From positions 7,721,001 to 7,785,000 of the forward strand of contig JASXTE010000001.1 in NCBI GenBank assembly GCA_030280995.1: a stretch of 64,000 nucleotides of DNA, in the 5' to 3' direction. This DNA is from Hemileia vastatrix (Eukaryota > Basidiomycota > Pucciniomycetes > Pucciniales > Zaghouaniaceae). Shown here in pieces: positions 1 to 11,835 of this stretch (positions are counted from its first letter, which is position 1; each line of letters begins with the position of its first letter). The notes below the pieces were generated by a model. The model was not told the origin of the DNA. It did no database searches and saw only the letters and a list, made by a program, of their open reading frames with translations. A program made the position numbers and the translations under genes.

Positions 1-47
1 TTAACAGTGTAACAGGGGGAGACAGGTGTCTTGAGGGGTTTCAGAGT

Positions 48-52
48 TAGAG
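48..52. other. Left target-site duplication of element H
   Basis: TAGAG directly abuts the LTR terminus at 53 and recurs at 28933-28937, directly after the far LTR terminus. This supports one insertion spanning 53-28932. Bases 1-47 are unclassified flank with no visible gene. Confidence 0.7.
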
Positions 53-92
53 TGTCAGTGTAGGCTAGGATCTAAGTATGATTTAATAGTAA
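53..92 (-). repeat. Remnant of the 3' LTR of element H
   Basis: About 40 bp match the terminal bases of the LTR at 27751 (TGTCAGTGTA.GCTAG.ATC). The match stops where integrase sequence of element A begins near 95, so most of this LTR is deleted. Confidence 0.65.
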
Positions 93-94
93 AA

Positions 95-1980
95 AAGTAG
101 AAACAAACAGAGAACACCTATCTGAAATAATATCATTGGGTAATCCATGTTTAGAAAATACATGTTCTAGAAATAATTTTGCTAAATCCTCTGCTGTCAC
201 AGTAGTAACAGTTTTAATGAAAATAGACATTTTAGAAAATCTATTGAAAATAACTAATATACTATCAAAATTATCTGATGGAGGTAATTTAGAAATGAAA
301 TCCATTAAAATTGATTCCCAAGGTTTAGAAGGAATTGGAAGTGGTTGAAGCAACCCATACTTCCTATTTCAAGGTACCTTGTTCCTGTTACATTCATAAA
401 ATGCTTTAATATAGGCCTTGATTTTTCTAGTCATTCCTGGCCAGAAGAGATCCCTTGCTATTAACTGGTAGGTTTTGTCAACCCCAAAATGACCAGCTAA
501 TGGAGAATAATGTCTACTAATGAAAAGCCATAATTTTATATCTTTATCATCAGGGATGACTACTATACCTTTGAAGACTAATTGACCTGATTTGATACTG
601 AATCTTTTGGCCCCTTTCCTCAAGAGTATTTTGTCTTTAATCCCCACACAATAATCATCTTTTTCTTGAGCTTCTTGAATGTTAGATAGTGGATTTTGAA
701 TTGTTTGAGTTGTCATTGTATTGAGTTGATGAGTTGTTAGCATTGATTTTTTAAAAATTGATTTGACATTTGCTGGTATTTTTTAGCAAATGCCTCCCAC
801 CCCTCTGGGTAAATGTCTTCACGAAGTGACAATATTTCTGGAAATATGCTATTTTTCCCAGGACAATAGGTAATAGTAAAAGAAATTTCAGATAAGAACT
901 CAGCCCATCTGGATTGACGTGGTGTCAAGACTTTGGAAGACATAAAGTATTTTAAAGCATTATGATCCGTTAAAATTTGAAAGGTGCTATTAAGACTGAG
1001 TAGAAAAAAATGCCATTGTTTAAGACAATGAATAATAGCAAGTAACTCTTTATCATGAATTTCATAATTTAACTCTGCTGTGAGCAATCTGTGTGATTCA
1101 AAAACAACAAAATGAAACAATTTTGTTTCAGGATTTAATTGGGATATAACCCCAGAAATAGAATAATCACTAGAATCTGTCTTGAAGATTGTCAAAGAAG
1201 AAAGATTAAAATGTCAAAGAATTGGAGCTATGGTGAATGCAAATTTCAATGCTTTGAATTCCTGTTGTGCTGTATCAGTAAAAACAAAGGGAATATATTT
1301 TCCAAGAAGAGAAGTGAGATTTGAAATAGTTTTAGAGCAATCTTTAATAAATCTTCTATAGAAATTTTCAAAACATGAAAACCCTTGTAAGGATTTTACA
1401 GATTTTGGCTCTGGCAATTCCAATATTTTTTTAACTTTCCCATCATCCATGAGAAGGCAATCAGTGAATAATGTAAAACCTAGAAAGTCAATAGAATTTA
1501 GGTGTAGTTCACACTTAGTGTGCTTGGCGTAGAGACCATGCTCTCAAAGACGATTGAGAACCTGTTGAACATTTTCAATATGTTCCTGAAGGGTCTTTGA
1601 GAAAATTAGAATATAATCTAAGTAGACAACAAAAAATTGTTCAACAAAATCATGAAAGATACTGTTGAAAAAAGTTTGAAAAGTTGAGGGTGCGTTACAT
1701 AAAATAAAAGGCATAACTAAATATTTGAAGCTACCAAACCTTGTGCACATTGCTGATTAAGGTTCATGGCCTTCAGCAATATGTATAAGGTTGTACGTGC
1801 CTCTTAAATCAATTTTAGAAAAGAAATATGCACCACTAAACAAGGTAAGAAGTAAAACATAGGAGTAACTGGATATGCTTTCTTCTTAGTCACTGTATTG
1901 AGTTTTCTATAATCAATGCACAACCTAAGACTTCCATCATTTTTCTTAATAAAAAGAACTGGAGAGCCGGTTGGGGATTT
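95..1980 (-). pseudogene. pol: Element A pol, 3' portion (RT, RNase H, integrase)
   Basis: Minus-strand fragments in order are an RT N-terminal block with [20 protein letters not shown] (1804-1986), RT palm with VVYLDYILIF in place of the usual YLDD (1544-1750), RT thumb/connection (1214-1450), RNase H with the [15 protein letters not shown] block (737-1195), the zinc-binding HHCC integrase region (369-743) and the start of the integrase core (about 95-353). Stops and frameshifts separate the blocks. Two stops, at 1544-1546 and 1214-1216, are TGA where a CGA arginine codon is expected. It is not expressible as a polyprotein. Confidence 0.88.
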
Positions 1981-2790
1981 TGTCACATGCCATGTGACAC
2001 TCGAGGAAAAAGCAGCTCATTAAATCAATAATACAGAGGTCTAAATCCATACTCAAAGCGCAGAAAGCAATTCTCCATAGCAACTGTGACTTTCCTTTGT
2101 GTACTCGCTATTCAACCGCGCTAGTATAAACTCTAAATCTAAATTAGTCAATCTCTCAATAGTGTGTCTCAGTCTTTTCCTCAATAAGCGACGCACAGTG
2201 CAATAGTCAATGTAAAAGTACACTAAAAGGTTTATTAAATGTCTGTGAATTATTAAAAGGGGTAGTGAGCATGGACGGAATGTTTAGTGGAGGATTAAAG
2301 GGTTGACGGATGTTAGTGAGGAGGGTCCAGGTGTAACGGGTATATGTTTTAATGGTCTGTGGTGTGCGGAATAGTGGATGGGTATGAGGTCAATGAAAGG
2401 AGGAGTAAAGGATATAAAAGGGGTTGGGTCTTTGGTTCGACTTTCTTTAGAATTAAATTATAAAACATATATATATATAATAGTGGTAAAGCTTTAGGTT
2501 AAATCATTATTATTATATCTTTCCTTATTTTCTCACTAATCATTTCTAAATCCTAAATATTTGATTATTGAGTTTCCAACCCTTCGTGAGATTTTAAGAA
2601 TTTTAATATTACCTTTAAATTATATTAGAATTCTTCTCAAACATATCTCGAAGCAGTAGCTCTTCCTTCAAGTCATCTTTGAATCACTTCCCCAAACATT
2701 TCCTCTGTGCATCAAAGAAGTTTCTAAACTCCTCCCCCCATCTCACTTCCAGGAACACTCTCGACCTTGTGCGTAGGTTGTCCGGTGACA
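1981..2790 (+). repeat. 5' LTR of element B
   Basis: Bounded by TGTCAC...GTGACA and matching 14193-15002 over its whole length. It contains a TATA box at 2413 and the predicted RNA start near 2449, which puts U3 at about 1981-2448 and R-U5 at about 2449-2790. Confidence 0.93.
2413..2420 (+). promoter_or_regulatory. TATA box of element B LTR promoter
   Basis: GATATAAAAG lies 36 nt upstream of AGAATTAAATTATA (2449-2462), a spacing suited to transcription starting at or near that motif. The same pair is kept in the 3' LTR (about 14625 and 14661-14674). Confidence 0.65.
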
Positions 2791-2791
2791 G

Positions 2792-2805
2792 TATAATTTA
2801 ATTCT
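2792..2805 (+). promoter_or_regulatory. Putative self-primed primer-binding site
   Basis: TATAATTTAATTCT starts one base after the 5' LTR and is the exact 14-nt complement of AGAATTAAATTATA at 2449-2462, the predicted 5' end of the RNA. No TGG-initiated tRNA-type PBS is present here. This arrangement matches the self-priming known for Tf1 of fission yeast. C (34193-34206) and A (17173-17185) keep the site one base from their LTRs. Confidence 0.65.
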
Positions 2806-2865
2806 CCGTAGTTCTCATTCTTTTCACTACCACATCCCTTTTCAGGTGTTTTCTAAATTCTTGTA

Positions 2866-4053
2866 ATGGTACCTGTTCAATGCACTCCTCCTACAGGCAC
2901 TACTACTAGGGCTTGCGCCAGAGACAGGCCAACAGCTACACGGCCTGTTTCCCGCACTCACTCCTTAGAACCTCTCAACCTTAGGGAACGGGGACATTCT
3001 GTCCAATCTGTAGAAGATATACCCCAGGATTTTGATGATTCTAGCGAGGAAGAAGAAGGAGAGGATACAATGCATGAGGCACCATCCGCCCCTGCTATTC
3101 ACCCTTCTGGTCAACCTTCGGAACCTGGACCATCTAATTTGCTGGAGGACTTCATGAGACTTTTCATGAAAACCCTCTCCAATTCAAAGTCTTTGGAGGG
3201 ATCTAAATTCAAAAATCCTTCCATGAAATCTCCTGATAAATTTGATGGAGAACATCCAGACAGATTGTGGCCCTTGTTGCAAACCTGCAATCTCCTGTTC
3301 CATAATGACCCTCGAGCCTTCAATAACGACCAATCAAAGGTTGTTTACGCTTCTTCATTCCTAGCCTGAAAAGCAGCAAGATGCTTTGAGCCTTATCTTC
3401 TCATTATCTCTTTGACAGAAACCCACTTACTTATTAATAACTGGGAAAAGTTCGAAGACCAACTCTTCATGTTGTTTGGTGACCCTAATGAAACTAACAA
3501 TGCAGAAATCGAACTTAATTTTCTTCGCATGTGTGATAATGGTAAAGCCTCTGAATATATTTTAAACTTCAGAGAACTTCAAACTCAAGTTGGTTGGAAT
3601 GATGCTGCCCTCAAGTATCATTTCAAAAAAGGACTTCCTTCGAGGATTCTGGATCAGTTAAATCTTCACAGTCTGAAGATGACTACTTTAACGGATTTAA
3701 TGGATCAAACCCTCAAACTCAACGGCATTTACCAAGGACGACTTATACATCGTCAATACACCAACAAATCTCAAAGCCTAAATTTTAAATTGGGACCTTC
3801 TTCACACCCATGGACAACTCAATCCTCCTCGACTCAATCCAAACCCAATAAGAGAAAGGACAAACCTCGACCTAAAAGCTCGACCCCAGGAGATATCAGC
3901 AAAGTACTGGATCCTTAAGGGGAACTTTAAGAAGCTGAGAGGAAGAGGCGAGCAGATAATGGGTTATGTATGTATTGTTGGGGTAAGCACAAGCTAGAAG
4001 ATTGTGTGAAGTTGAAGGAAAGAGAAGGTACTAGTTCAAGGTCAAAAAACTAG
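2866..4053 (+). pseudogene. gag: Element B gag (capsid and zinc knuckle)
   Basis: Starts at the ATG at 2866. It opens with a basic, Thr/Arg-rich N-terminus and an acidic stretch, followed by the capsid region (KFDGEHPDR near 3240, then WEKFEDQLFMLFGDPNE near 3440) and a zinc knuckle near 3967-4008 with C-x2-C-x3-H-x4-C spacing, one residue shorter than the classical CCHC box. In-frame stops occur at 3367-3369 (TGA) and 3916-3918 (TAA). Homologues in C (33000-34129, minus) and A (about 15940-17120, minus) align along the length. Confidence 0.88.
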
Positions 4054-4145
4054 TAGATAGTTTACTTGTGTGCAGAGCAAAATATCTTATCTAGCCCAGT
4101 GCACAGAACCTCCATGTCTTAAGGACTGGAGTTGCCTTAAACCGC

Positions 4146-7100
4146 TTGATATTCATTCTTTTCAAGGAGGATACCCCCTTCAGTTGTCTTATAGACTCTG
4201 GAGCTTCAATTTCTTTTGTCAGTTTATCTTTTGCTGAGAAGTTACAACTGAAATTTACAGATATTGATCGAACTCCAATTTACTTGGTAGAATCAGAAGA
4301 ACCCAAATATTGGGTAAGTAAGAAAGTTTTTTTGGTTTTCAACTTTCCAAACTTTCCCCCCTTTGAGTGTGAATTATCAGTCTTGGACACCCCAAAGATG
4401 GACCATACCATTCTTGGCCATGACTTTTTAACGCATTGGAATCCTGAAATTGATTGGTCCCGGGGATTGATCACCCCACACACTAAGTATATTTCTGATT
4501 CTTCAATGCAGGTCAATAGGGAGTTAAACAACCCCCCTGACAATATCCTGCTAGAGGAAAAATCTCTGCCAGATGACTTGCAAGCATCTGATCTTTCTCT
4601 AAATCAGCAATTGGCTAACCCTTCTAGCTCGATTACTTCACTCGAAGAGGATTTAAATTGCCTCGAAGTAATCGAATTATGCTTTCTCAATTCTGGTCTT
4701 TCCTCAACAGATTCTCTCGAAGATGATGAGGACAACAAAATCAATGTTGAAGCCATTAAATCAACTCTACCAGAAATCTATCATGATTTCCTCGATGCTT
4801 TCTCAATCCGCAAGGCCGATAAGTTACCACCGCATTGACCCTACGACCATCAAATAGATTTAATAGGTTCAGTACCTCCAGCAGGTCCTGTCTATTCTTT
4901 GTTGAAGGACGAATCTCAAGTTCTTCGAGACTACATTGCAGAGAATGTAGCCAAAGGTTTCATCAAAGCCAGTAAATCTCAAACCAGCTCCCCTGTTCTT
5001 TTTGTAAAGAAAAAGGATGGTAGCCTTAGGTTGTGTGTTGACTATAGAAAGCTCAACACAGTCACTAAGAAGAATGCATGTCGTGTTCCTCCTATGTCAT
5101 TGCTTCTTACCCTTTTTAATGGTGCTATTTTCTTTTCTAAAACTGATCTTAGAGGCTCTTATAATCTTATTCGCATTGCAGAAGGTCATGAGCCATTGAC
5201 TGCAATGCGCACTAGATTTGGTAGTTTTTAATATTTAGTTATGCCTTTTGGATTATGTAACGCACCATCAAATTTTCAAACTTTTGTCAATGACATCTTT
5301 CAAGATGTTGTCAAACAATTTGTTGTCTTCTATTTAGATGATATTTAAATTTTCTTGAAGACACTAGATGAAAATATTCATCATGTTCAACAGGTTCTAA
5401 ATAAACTTTGAGATCACGGTATCTACTCCAAGCACAATAAATGCAAATTCCATCTTAAATCAATCGATTTTTTGGGTTTTACCTTATCCACTGATGGTTT
5501 AGTCATGGACAACAAAAAGGTCCAAAAAGTCCTGGAATGGCCTGAGCCCAAAACTTTTAAATCCTTCCAAGGATTTTTGGGTTTTGCAAATTTCTATAGA
5601 AGATTTATTAAAGATTACTCTAAAACTATTTCCAATCTTACTTCTCTTCTTAGAAAAGATGTTCCTTTTGTTTTTACTTCTACAGCACAAAAGGAATTCA
5701 AAGCATTGAAGACTGCATTTACCACAGCTCCAATTCTTTGACACTTTGATCCTTCTGCTTCGACAGTAGTTGAGACAGACGCTAGCGATTATGCTATCTA
5801 AGGGGTAATTTCTCAATTAAATCCTGAAACAAAATTGTTTCATCCTGTAGCTTTTAAGTCACGCAAACTCATTGCAGCAGAATTAAAATATGAAATTCAT
5901 GACAAAGAGCTTTTAGCTATTATTCATTGTCTTAAAAAATGGCGCTCTTTTCTTCTCAGCCTAGATAGTCCTTTTCAAATTCTAACTGACCATAATGCTT
6001 TGAATTACTTTATGTCTTCTAAAGTTTTAAACAGGCTTCAAGCCAGGTGGGCTGAATTTCTGTCTGAATTTCCTTTTTCTATTTCCTATTGCCCAGGTAA
6101 GAACTGCATTGTCCCAGATATCTTGTCACGTCGGGACAATGTTTACCCACAGCGGGGGGACGCATTTGCTGACAAGAACCCAGCAAATGTGAAATCAATT
6201 TTCAACAAATCAATTTTAACGACTCATCAGCTTAATTCAATGACAATTCAATCTTTTAAAAATCCACTATCCAACATCCTCAAAGCTCAGTCAAAGGAAA
6301 ATTATTGTTTAGGTTTAAAAGACAAAATACTCTCAAAGAAAGGGGCCAAAAGATTTAGTATTGAATCAGGTTTATTAGTTTTCAAAGGTAGAGTAGTCAT
6401 ACCCGACAACAATGAAATAAAATTATGGATTTTCAATAGCCGACATGATTCTCCATTAGCTGGTCATTTTGGGGTTGATAAAACCAACCGGTTAATAGAG
6501 AGGGATTTCTTCTGGCCAGTAATGACCAGAGAAATCAATGCCTATATAAGAGCTTGTTAAAAATGTAATAGGAATAAGGCTCCCCGTCACCGGAAGAATG
6601 GGTTGCTTCAACCACTTCCTATTCCCTCTAAACCTTGGGAATCTTTATCGATGGAATTCATTTCTCAACTCCCTTTTTCTAATAATTTTGATGCTATATT
6701 AGTAATAGTAGATAGATTATCAAAGATATCTATTTTTATTAAAACCACTACTACTGCTACAGCAGATGATTTGTCAAAATTGTTTCTAGAACATGTATTT
6801 TCCAAACATGGCTTACCTAATGATATTATTTCAGATAGAGGCTCATTGTTTGTATCCACATTCTGGACTCAACTGTGTCGACAACTCTATATCACGAGGA
6901 ATCTCTCCACGGCCTATCATTCTGAAACCAATGGGCAAACAGAAAGGGTCAATCGAATCCTCGAACAATACCTTCGAATGTATGTCAGTTACCAACAAGA
7001 CGATTGGACCACATGGTTACCATTGGCCTAATTTGCTTATAATAACTTGACTCATTCTTCGACACGAAAATCTCCTTTTGAAACTGTTTATGGAAGACAT

Positions 7101-7212
7101 CCTTGATTCAACTCAATCCATGTAGGAACTAGTCATCCTGCTGAACATTATCTTCAAACCATATCACGACTCCAAGAGGAACTTAAATCAAATTTGGAAT
7201 TAGCGATTTAAA
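4146..7212 (+). pseudogene. pol: Element B pol, 5' portion (protease to integrase core)
   Basis: Domains in order are an aspartic protease with FSCLIDSGASISFVSLSF (4146-4450), reverse transcriptase (about 4890-5740) with YLDD near 5331-5345, RNase H with the ETDASDYAI block near 5775 and the [10 protein letters not shown] block near 5980, an integrase zinc-binding domain near 6440-6600 and a catalytic core with DIISDRGSLF and NGQTERVNR (6600-7030). Stops break it at several points, including 5230, 5346, 5409-5411 (TGA for CGA), 5739-5741 (TGA for CGA), 5800 and 6558. The frame ends at the CACTA-like element, at TSD AAA (7210-7212). Confidence 0.9.
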
Positions 7213-7232
7213 CACCACACAATATTTGGGGG

Positions 7233-7250
7233 GGACTTGCTAGCAAGTCC
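7233..7250. repeat. Subterminal 18-bp perfect palindrome, left end
   Basis: GGACTTGCTAGCAAGTCC is its own reverse complement. It lies 20 bp inside the left terminus, recurs at 11799-11816 and, with changes, at both ends of the MITE at 45281-45508. A transposase or host factor binding site is plausible. Confidence 0.75.
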
Positions 7251-10200
7251 TCAACTTGAATTCAGATGGAATTCAGACTGAACTCAGACTGAACTCAGAC
7301 TGAACTTTACTTTGAAATCATCTTGGGCTCTTAACCAAACATGGATGAGTCTGTGCTTGAGTAATAGTGAAAGTTTAATAAATAATTTATAGAAATAATA
7401 ACAAGGGAAGATTAATAATCTGATCCATTCACAGAATTTTTTTCACAAAACTCATTTTCATTTTCATTTTGAATTTCACCTGATCACTTAAAAGACTGAA
7501 AATTATACTATTTATTTCAAAAACATCACTTTTAACCTCTCTAATTATTTTATTCTATTTTTTTTGAAAAAATATAAAATAATATCAGTGGTTCTCTTTA
7601 ATGATAACTCCTTTTAACCAAGAATTTGAAGCTTTTATTTTTTAATTTAAACCATATTACCTGATATTTTTTTTTGTATTTTTATTATTTCTTATTATGC
7701 AATATAATTATTTTAAACTCAATGGAATTATTTAATAAAAATATTGAACCATAAAAATTATCAAGTTTCTATTCTAGAATACTGTGAAAAGACTCATAAT
7801 TAAGAAAAATAAAAGATAGAAATATGTTTTCATAATTTCTGTTTCAATGAAGTTCTCTAATATCTTCTTTACACTTAGCACTAATAATTGATAAATTGTT
7901 TAATTATATGTCTAGAAAGAAGTATAATTCTTATACAAGTGAATTTTAATCCAGTTTTTTCCATTTTTGTATGCAAGAAGATGATTAAAATTAAAAGTAA
8001 ATATCTTTTTGCTCTTTTTTTTTCTATCAAATATTCAACTACTAAGAATTTTCACAATATTAATTTATTCAATGTAATACACATATGATTTTCTGGAACT
8101 CTTCATGATGTATTTCATCAAAATTCAATGTAAATATGGTTATTTGGTAGAGTAATCTCATGAGTTGAAATAATTAATCACTACTTAGTGAATTTTTCAT
8201 ATGAAAGACTGAAATTCAAGCTAGATGTAAAAATTTAAAGATAATTAAAACAAAGTAGTATAAATTTATTTAAACTTTAATTTTAGTACTTGATTTTGCT
8301 TCAATGCTGTATTGTGGGATAATTTCAGTGTCAACCTGGGAATAAGCACCATATAATTTGAAAAGTGATCTCATGTTAAAAAATGTGCTTCAGGTAGATA
8401 TTTTGATTGTATTATTGTTCAAGAACTGAATTAAATAGGTAAAAGTGGTAATTTTTCATAATTCTATCAGTTTCAAATTAAAAAACTATTATATGATATT
8501 CATTTTGTAAAAAAGACACCATAGGTAATTTAGATTATACCCATGTAGAAAAGCAGCTGTAAAGGCAATCATCTTTTTATTAAAAATAATATTATTCCAT
8601 GTTTTAAATGAAAAGAAAAAATATTTCAATTCTATGGTTTTGAAAAATAAATTAAATGAAACATTTCAGGTACGCTTTTTTAGTCATTAGAATCAAAGTT
8701 TTGATAGGAGTAATTCACAACTGAACACTTACACGCAATTGTAAAATTATATATATGGGTTCAAGATTTATCAATGATTTATTGGAATTATGATATTTAT
8801 GCTGATTGGTAGATCTTATATGATGTTTCTATTCAGTTTCTAAGTGTATGAAAAACAATCCCTTTGATATTTTATTTAAACAGAAGAATTTAAAATTTTT
8901 CTTGAAATTGGCCTTATCACAAAGCAATACTGGAATGGTTATATTGTTATAAAAATTAATTTAAATAGCAATATTTCAAATTTTCATAACAGATTTTAAA
9001 CTAAACATAAATATTAAAATTTGACTTTTTATAAAAATATATATTGATTTAAAAGATATTTACTTATTTTTTTTTTTACAAAATGACCAATTTTATCCTG
9101 TGAGGCTTCCATTCAACTTAAATGTGTAAGTCTAAAAAATTAATATGATGCTCTGAATACTCTATATAATGTGTACCTAAGGCAAAAATAATGTTTTTTT
9201 GAAGTACTTTAAATCTAAGCAGAAGAGCTGATATCTTTTTTATGTAATATAGTTGTATAAAATTGATTTTTAGGTAGTTTTGTAATATGTAATATGGAAA
9301 GAAATCATATCATAATAATATATAATCAACTTAAACCTTTTTTTAATATAATATTATCTAAAAATAATTCTTAATATGTACTTATTTTTAGAACTTCAAA
9401 GTGTTTAATAAAAATATTTTGATATAAAAATATAATTATTTTTATATTTAAAAGTAATTAATAAAACTTCTAAAAAAGTATAAATTTTTTCATGGCTTAA
9501 ATTACTATGAACCACACTTGGAAACAAGATTGCATTGAGAGTTCAATCTAAGTTCCACCAAAAACATGATAAATAATTTTTTTGAAAATGTATATAGTCA
9601 TTGAAATGAAAAAAAATTAGTAAAAGAAAGGACTCAGATATTTTATTCTGTTACTGAATAGATTATCATAAATATATTGAGGTAGATAACTTATTGAAGT
9701 TTTTTAAATTTGCAGTTATTACAGTCAATTATCCAGTTATATATAGCAATCACAAAACAAGAAATAAGCCTAAATGGTTATATATGTGGATAAATCTTTT
9801 CCTCAACCTTTACCCTAATTATTTAATTTAATTCAAAGCTATTTTTAATCTAACCAACATATTTTACTATTACATTTAAAAATAAATACAATAAACTCAA
9901 AAAATACATAAGTTCAATAGTTTAAAATTTCTTTAAATGTTTTATTCTAGTTTTTAACTTTTTGCTACAATTTTCCTATTATATTATTTATTTATATCAT
10001 GTATAGTTATCAAAAGAATTCTGTGAATTATTGTGTAAAAAAGCAAAATAGTATTTCATTATCAATTATTTTACTATATTACTTTCTTAGTCTTAAAGTG
10101 CATTGTAAATCAAAAATATAAAATAAAGACGTATAAACTATAGGTTTAAGTTAAAAAATATCAATAAAAAATAATTATCAATCATTTTCCATATCGGCAG

Positions 10201-10479
10201 AATAGAGCTGTAGATTGAGGGGGTGGACTCTGTTGTTCGCCCAAAGAACAAAGTTCACACTCCATTTTTCACTACCTCAATGGACAACCTCTCAATCTCT
10301 CCACACAAATTTTTCTGCTTTTTCATTTCTGTTAATTTTATTACCACTCACCACCCTTTTATTGCCCTCCTGATACATTTGCTACACCCTTTAAGCTTCA
10401 AAATCTATGTTTAAGCCCTCCTCACTACTCCCCTCCACTCTATTTTCACTTTTAACACAACTACACCCCTTTTGCAACC

Positions 10480-11400
10480 TCTCGCTCACCTCCCATTCCC
10501 CTCACTCACCCCACTCACCTCCATTAGCCCTCACCAGCCTTTCTCTCACATTCTAAAACTATTACTCACCTCCCCAGTTTATTGTCCACATCCCCCAGCT
10601 CTCGCTTACCTCCCTTAGCCCTTTCTCACCTTCCCAATCTTTCCAGCCCTTCACTCACCTCTTCCAGCCTCCCCCAGTCCCTTACTTTGGCTGGAGATGT
10701 GAGCGAGGTGCTGTAAAGACTAAGGAAGGCTGGGAGAAGTGAGTGAGAGGCTTTTATTACCTCCCACAGACTTTCAAAGCCCCTCGCTCACCTCCCCCAG
10801 CTTCCCAAGTCCCTTAATTTGGCTGGAGATGTGAACGAGGTGCTGTAAAGACTAAGTAGGGCTGTGAGTAGTAGGTGAGAGGCTTTTATCAACTCTCCTA
10901 GCCCTTTAAGGACCCTTTCTCACCTTTTCCAGCCTTCCCGAAGTGGGTTAGGGGATTTTATAACCTCTCCCAGCCCTGTAAAGCCCCTCTCTCACCTTCC
11001 CCAGCCTTCCCCAGTTCCTTTATTTTTCTGGGGGAGGTGAGCGATGAGATTGAAGAGGTGAAAAAAGTGTTGGGGAGGCATGCAAGGGCTTGGGAAGTAG
11101 CCAACTTTTTATAAACTTGAGAATAATTAATATGTATAAATTAGAAATAACAAGGAATAAAATTTTGAGGAATTATAACCCATTCCAAGTGGTAAATAAT
11201 GTAACTAAATACATATTTCAGAATTTGAGTTGCTTGTGTTTACTAAAAAAATGTGGCCAATCGTTGAAAAAGGAAGATTTTTGTTGGGAAGAAACATGAA
11301 AAATGAAAAAAATACAAAGTAAAATAAAACTAAATAATGACAGTGGGCTGGGAAAGGTGAGTGAGGGTCTGGGGGAGGTGTGAGAAATGAAGAGAAGAGA
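10480..11400. repeat. Clustered CTCACCTYCCCCAGCC motifs inside the CACTA-like element
   Basis: Variants of CTCACCTCCCCCAGCC occur many times on the plus strand (near 10487, 10567, 10607, 10627, 10653, 10788, 10919 and 10991). The reverse complement then dominates (near 11030 and 11345). Two copies of a longer unit of about 125 bp, containing TTGGCTGGAGATGTGA, start near 10665 and 10795. The region flips from pyrimidine-rich to purine-rich near 11030. Confidence 0.65.
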
Positions 11401-11798
11401 AGGGAGAGGGGGGGAAGGAGAGGAGAGTTGTTTTCTCACTGTGAAGGAAAGGAATAGGGAAAATGGGTAAGTAGATGGCAAGTTTAGAAATGAGATAAGG
11501 GGGTAGGATAGGAAGTCAGATTGAAGATAAGGGAGAATTAGGGGAGGGAGGCATCAGATGGAAGTCCCACTTGTAATTCTACCAGGAATCAATTCAGGAA
11601 GCAAAAAAAAGCACTAGACATCTAGTGCACACTTTTTTCCTGCTGTGAATATTTTTTGAACTATTAATCAACTGTGGTTCAATGAAGGTTCAAATCAGTT
11701 TCAAGGTGTTTTCAAAGTAAATTCAATATTTCTTCATGATTGTTTCATCACCACCTCAATGTGTGCTGAAAAAGATATGAATTAGGGTTCAAGGTTGC

Positions 11799-11816
11799 GG
11801 ACTTGCTAGCAAGTCC
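11799..11816. repeat. Subterminal 18-bp perfect palindrome, right end
   Basis: Identical to 7233-7250 and placed symmetrically with respect to the right terminus of the CACTA-like element. Confidence 0.75.
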
Positions 11817-11835
11817 GCCCCCCATATTGCATGGT

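Larger units (their letters stand above)
7213..11835. mobile_element. CACTA-like non-autonomous DNA transposon, 4.6 kb
   Basis: Termini read CACCACACAATAT inward from the left and CACCATGCAATAT inward from the right, each followed by a G-run and the 18-bp palindrome GGACTTGCTAGCAAGTCC. AAA flanks both sides (7210-7212 and 11836-11838). CAC-type ends with a 3-bp duplication fit the CACTA (EnSpm) superfamily. Pol sequence of B resumes immediately after. No transposase is recognisable: 7260-10200 is AT-rich with only short ORFs, and 10220-11560 is strongly strand-biased. Confidence 0.75.

Noticed and set aside
1139..1324. Plus-strand ORF of 61 codons
   Set aside because: Antisense shadow of the element A RNase H/RT frame; no independent features.
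10223..10414. 63-codon ORF in the CACTA-like element
   Set aside because: Lies in a pyrimidine-rich low-complexity tract; composition explains the open frame.
11218..11481. Minus ORF rich in Pro/Ser/Phe
   Set aside because: Product of the purine-rich strand bias, not a protein-like sequence.
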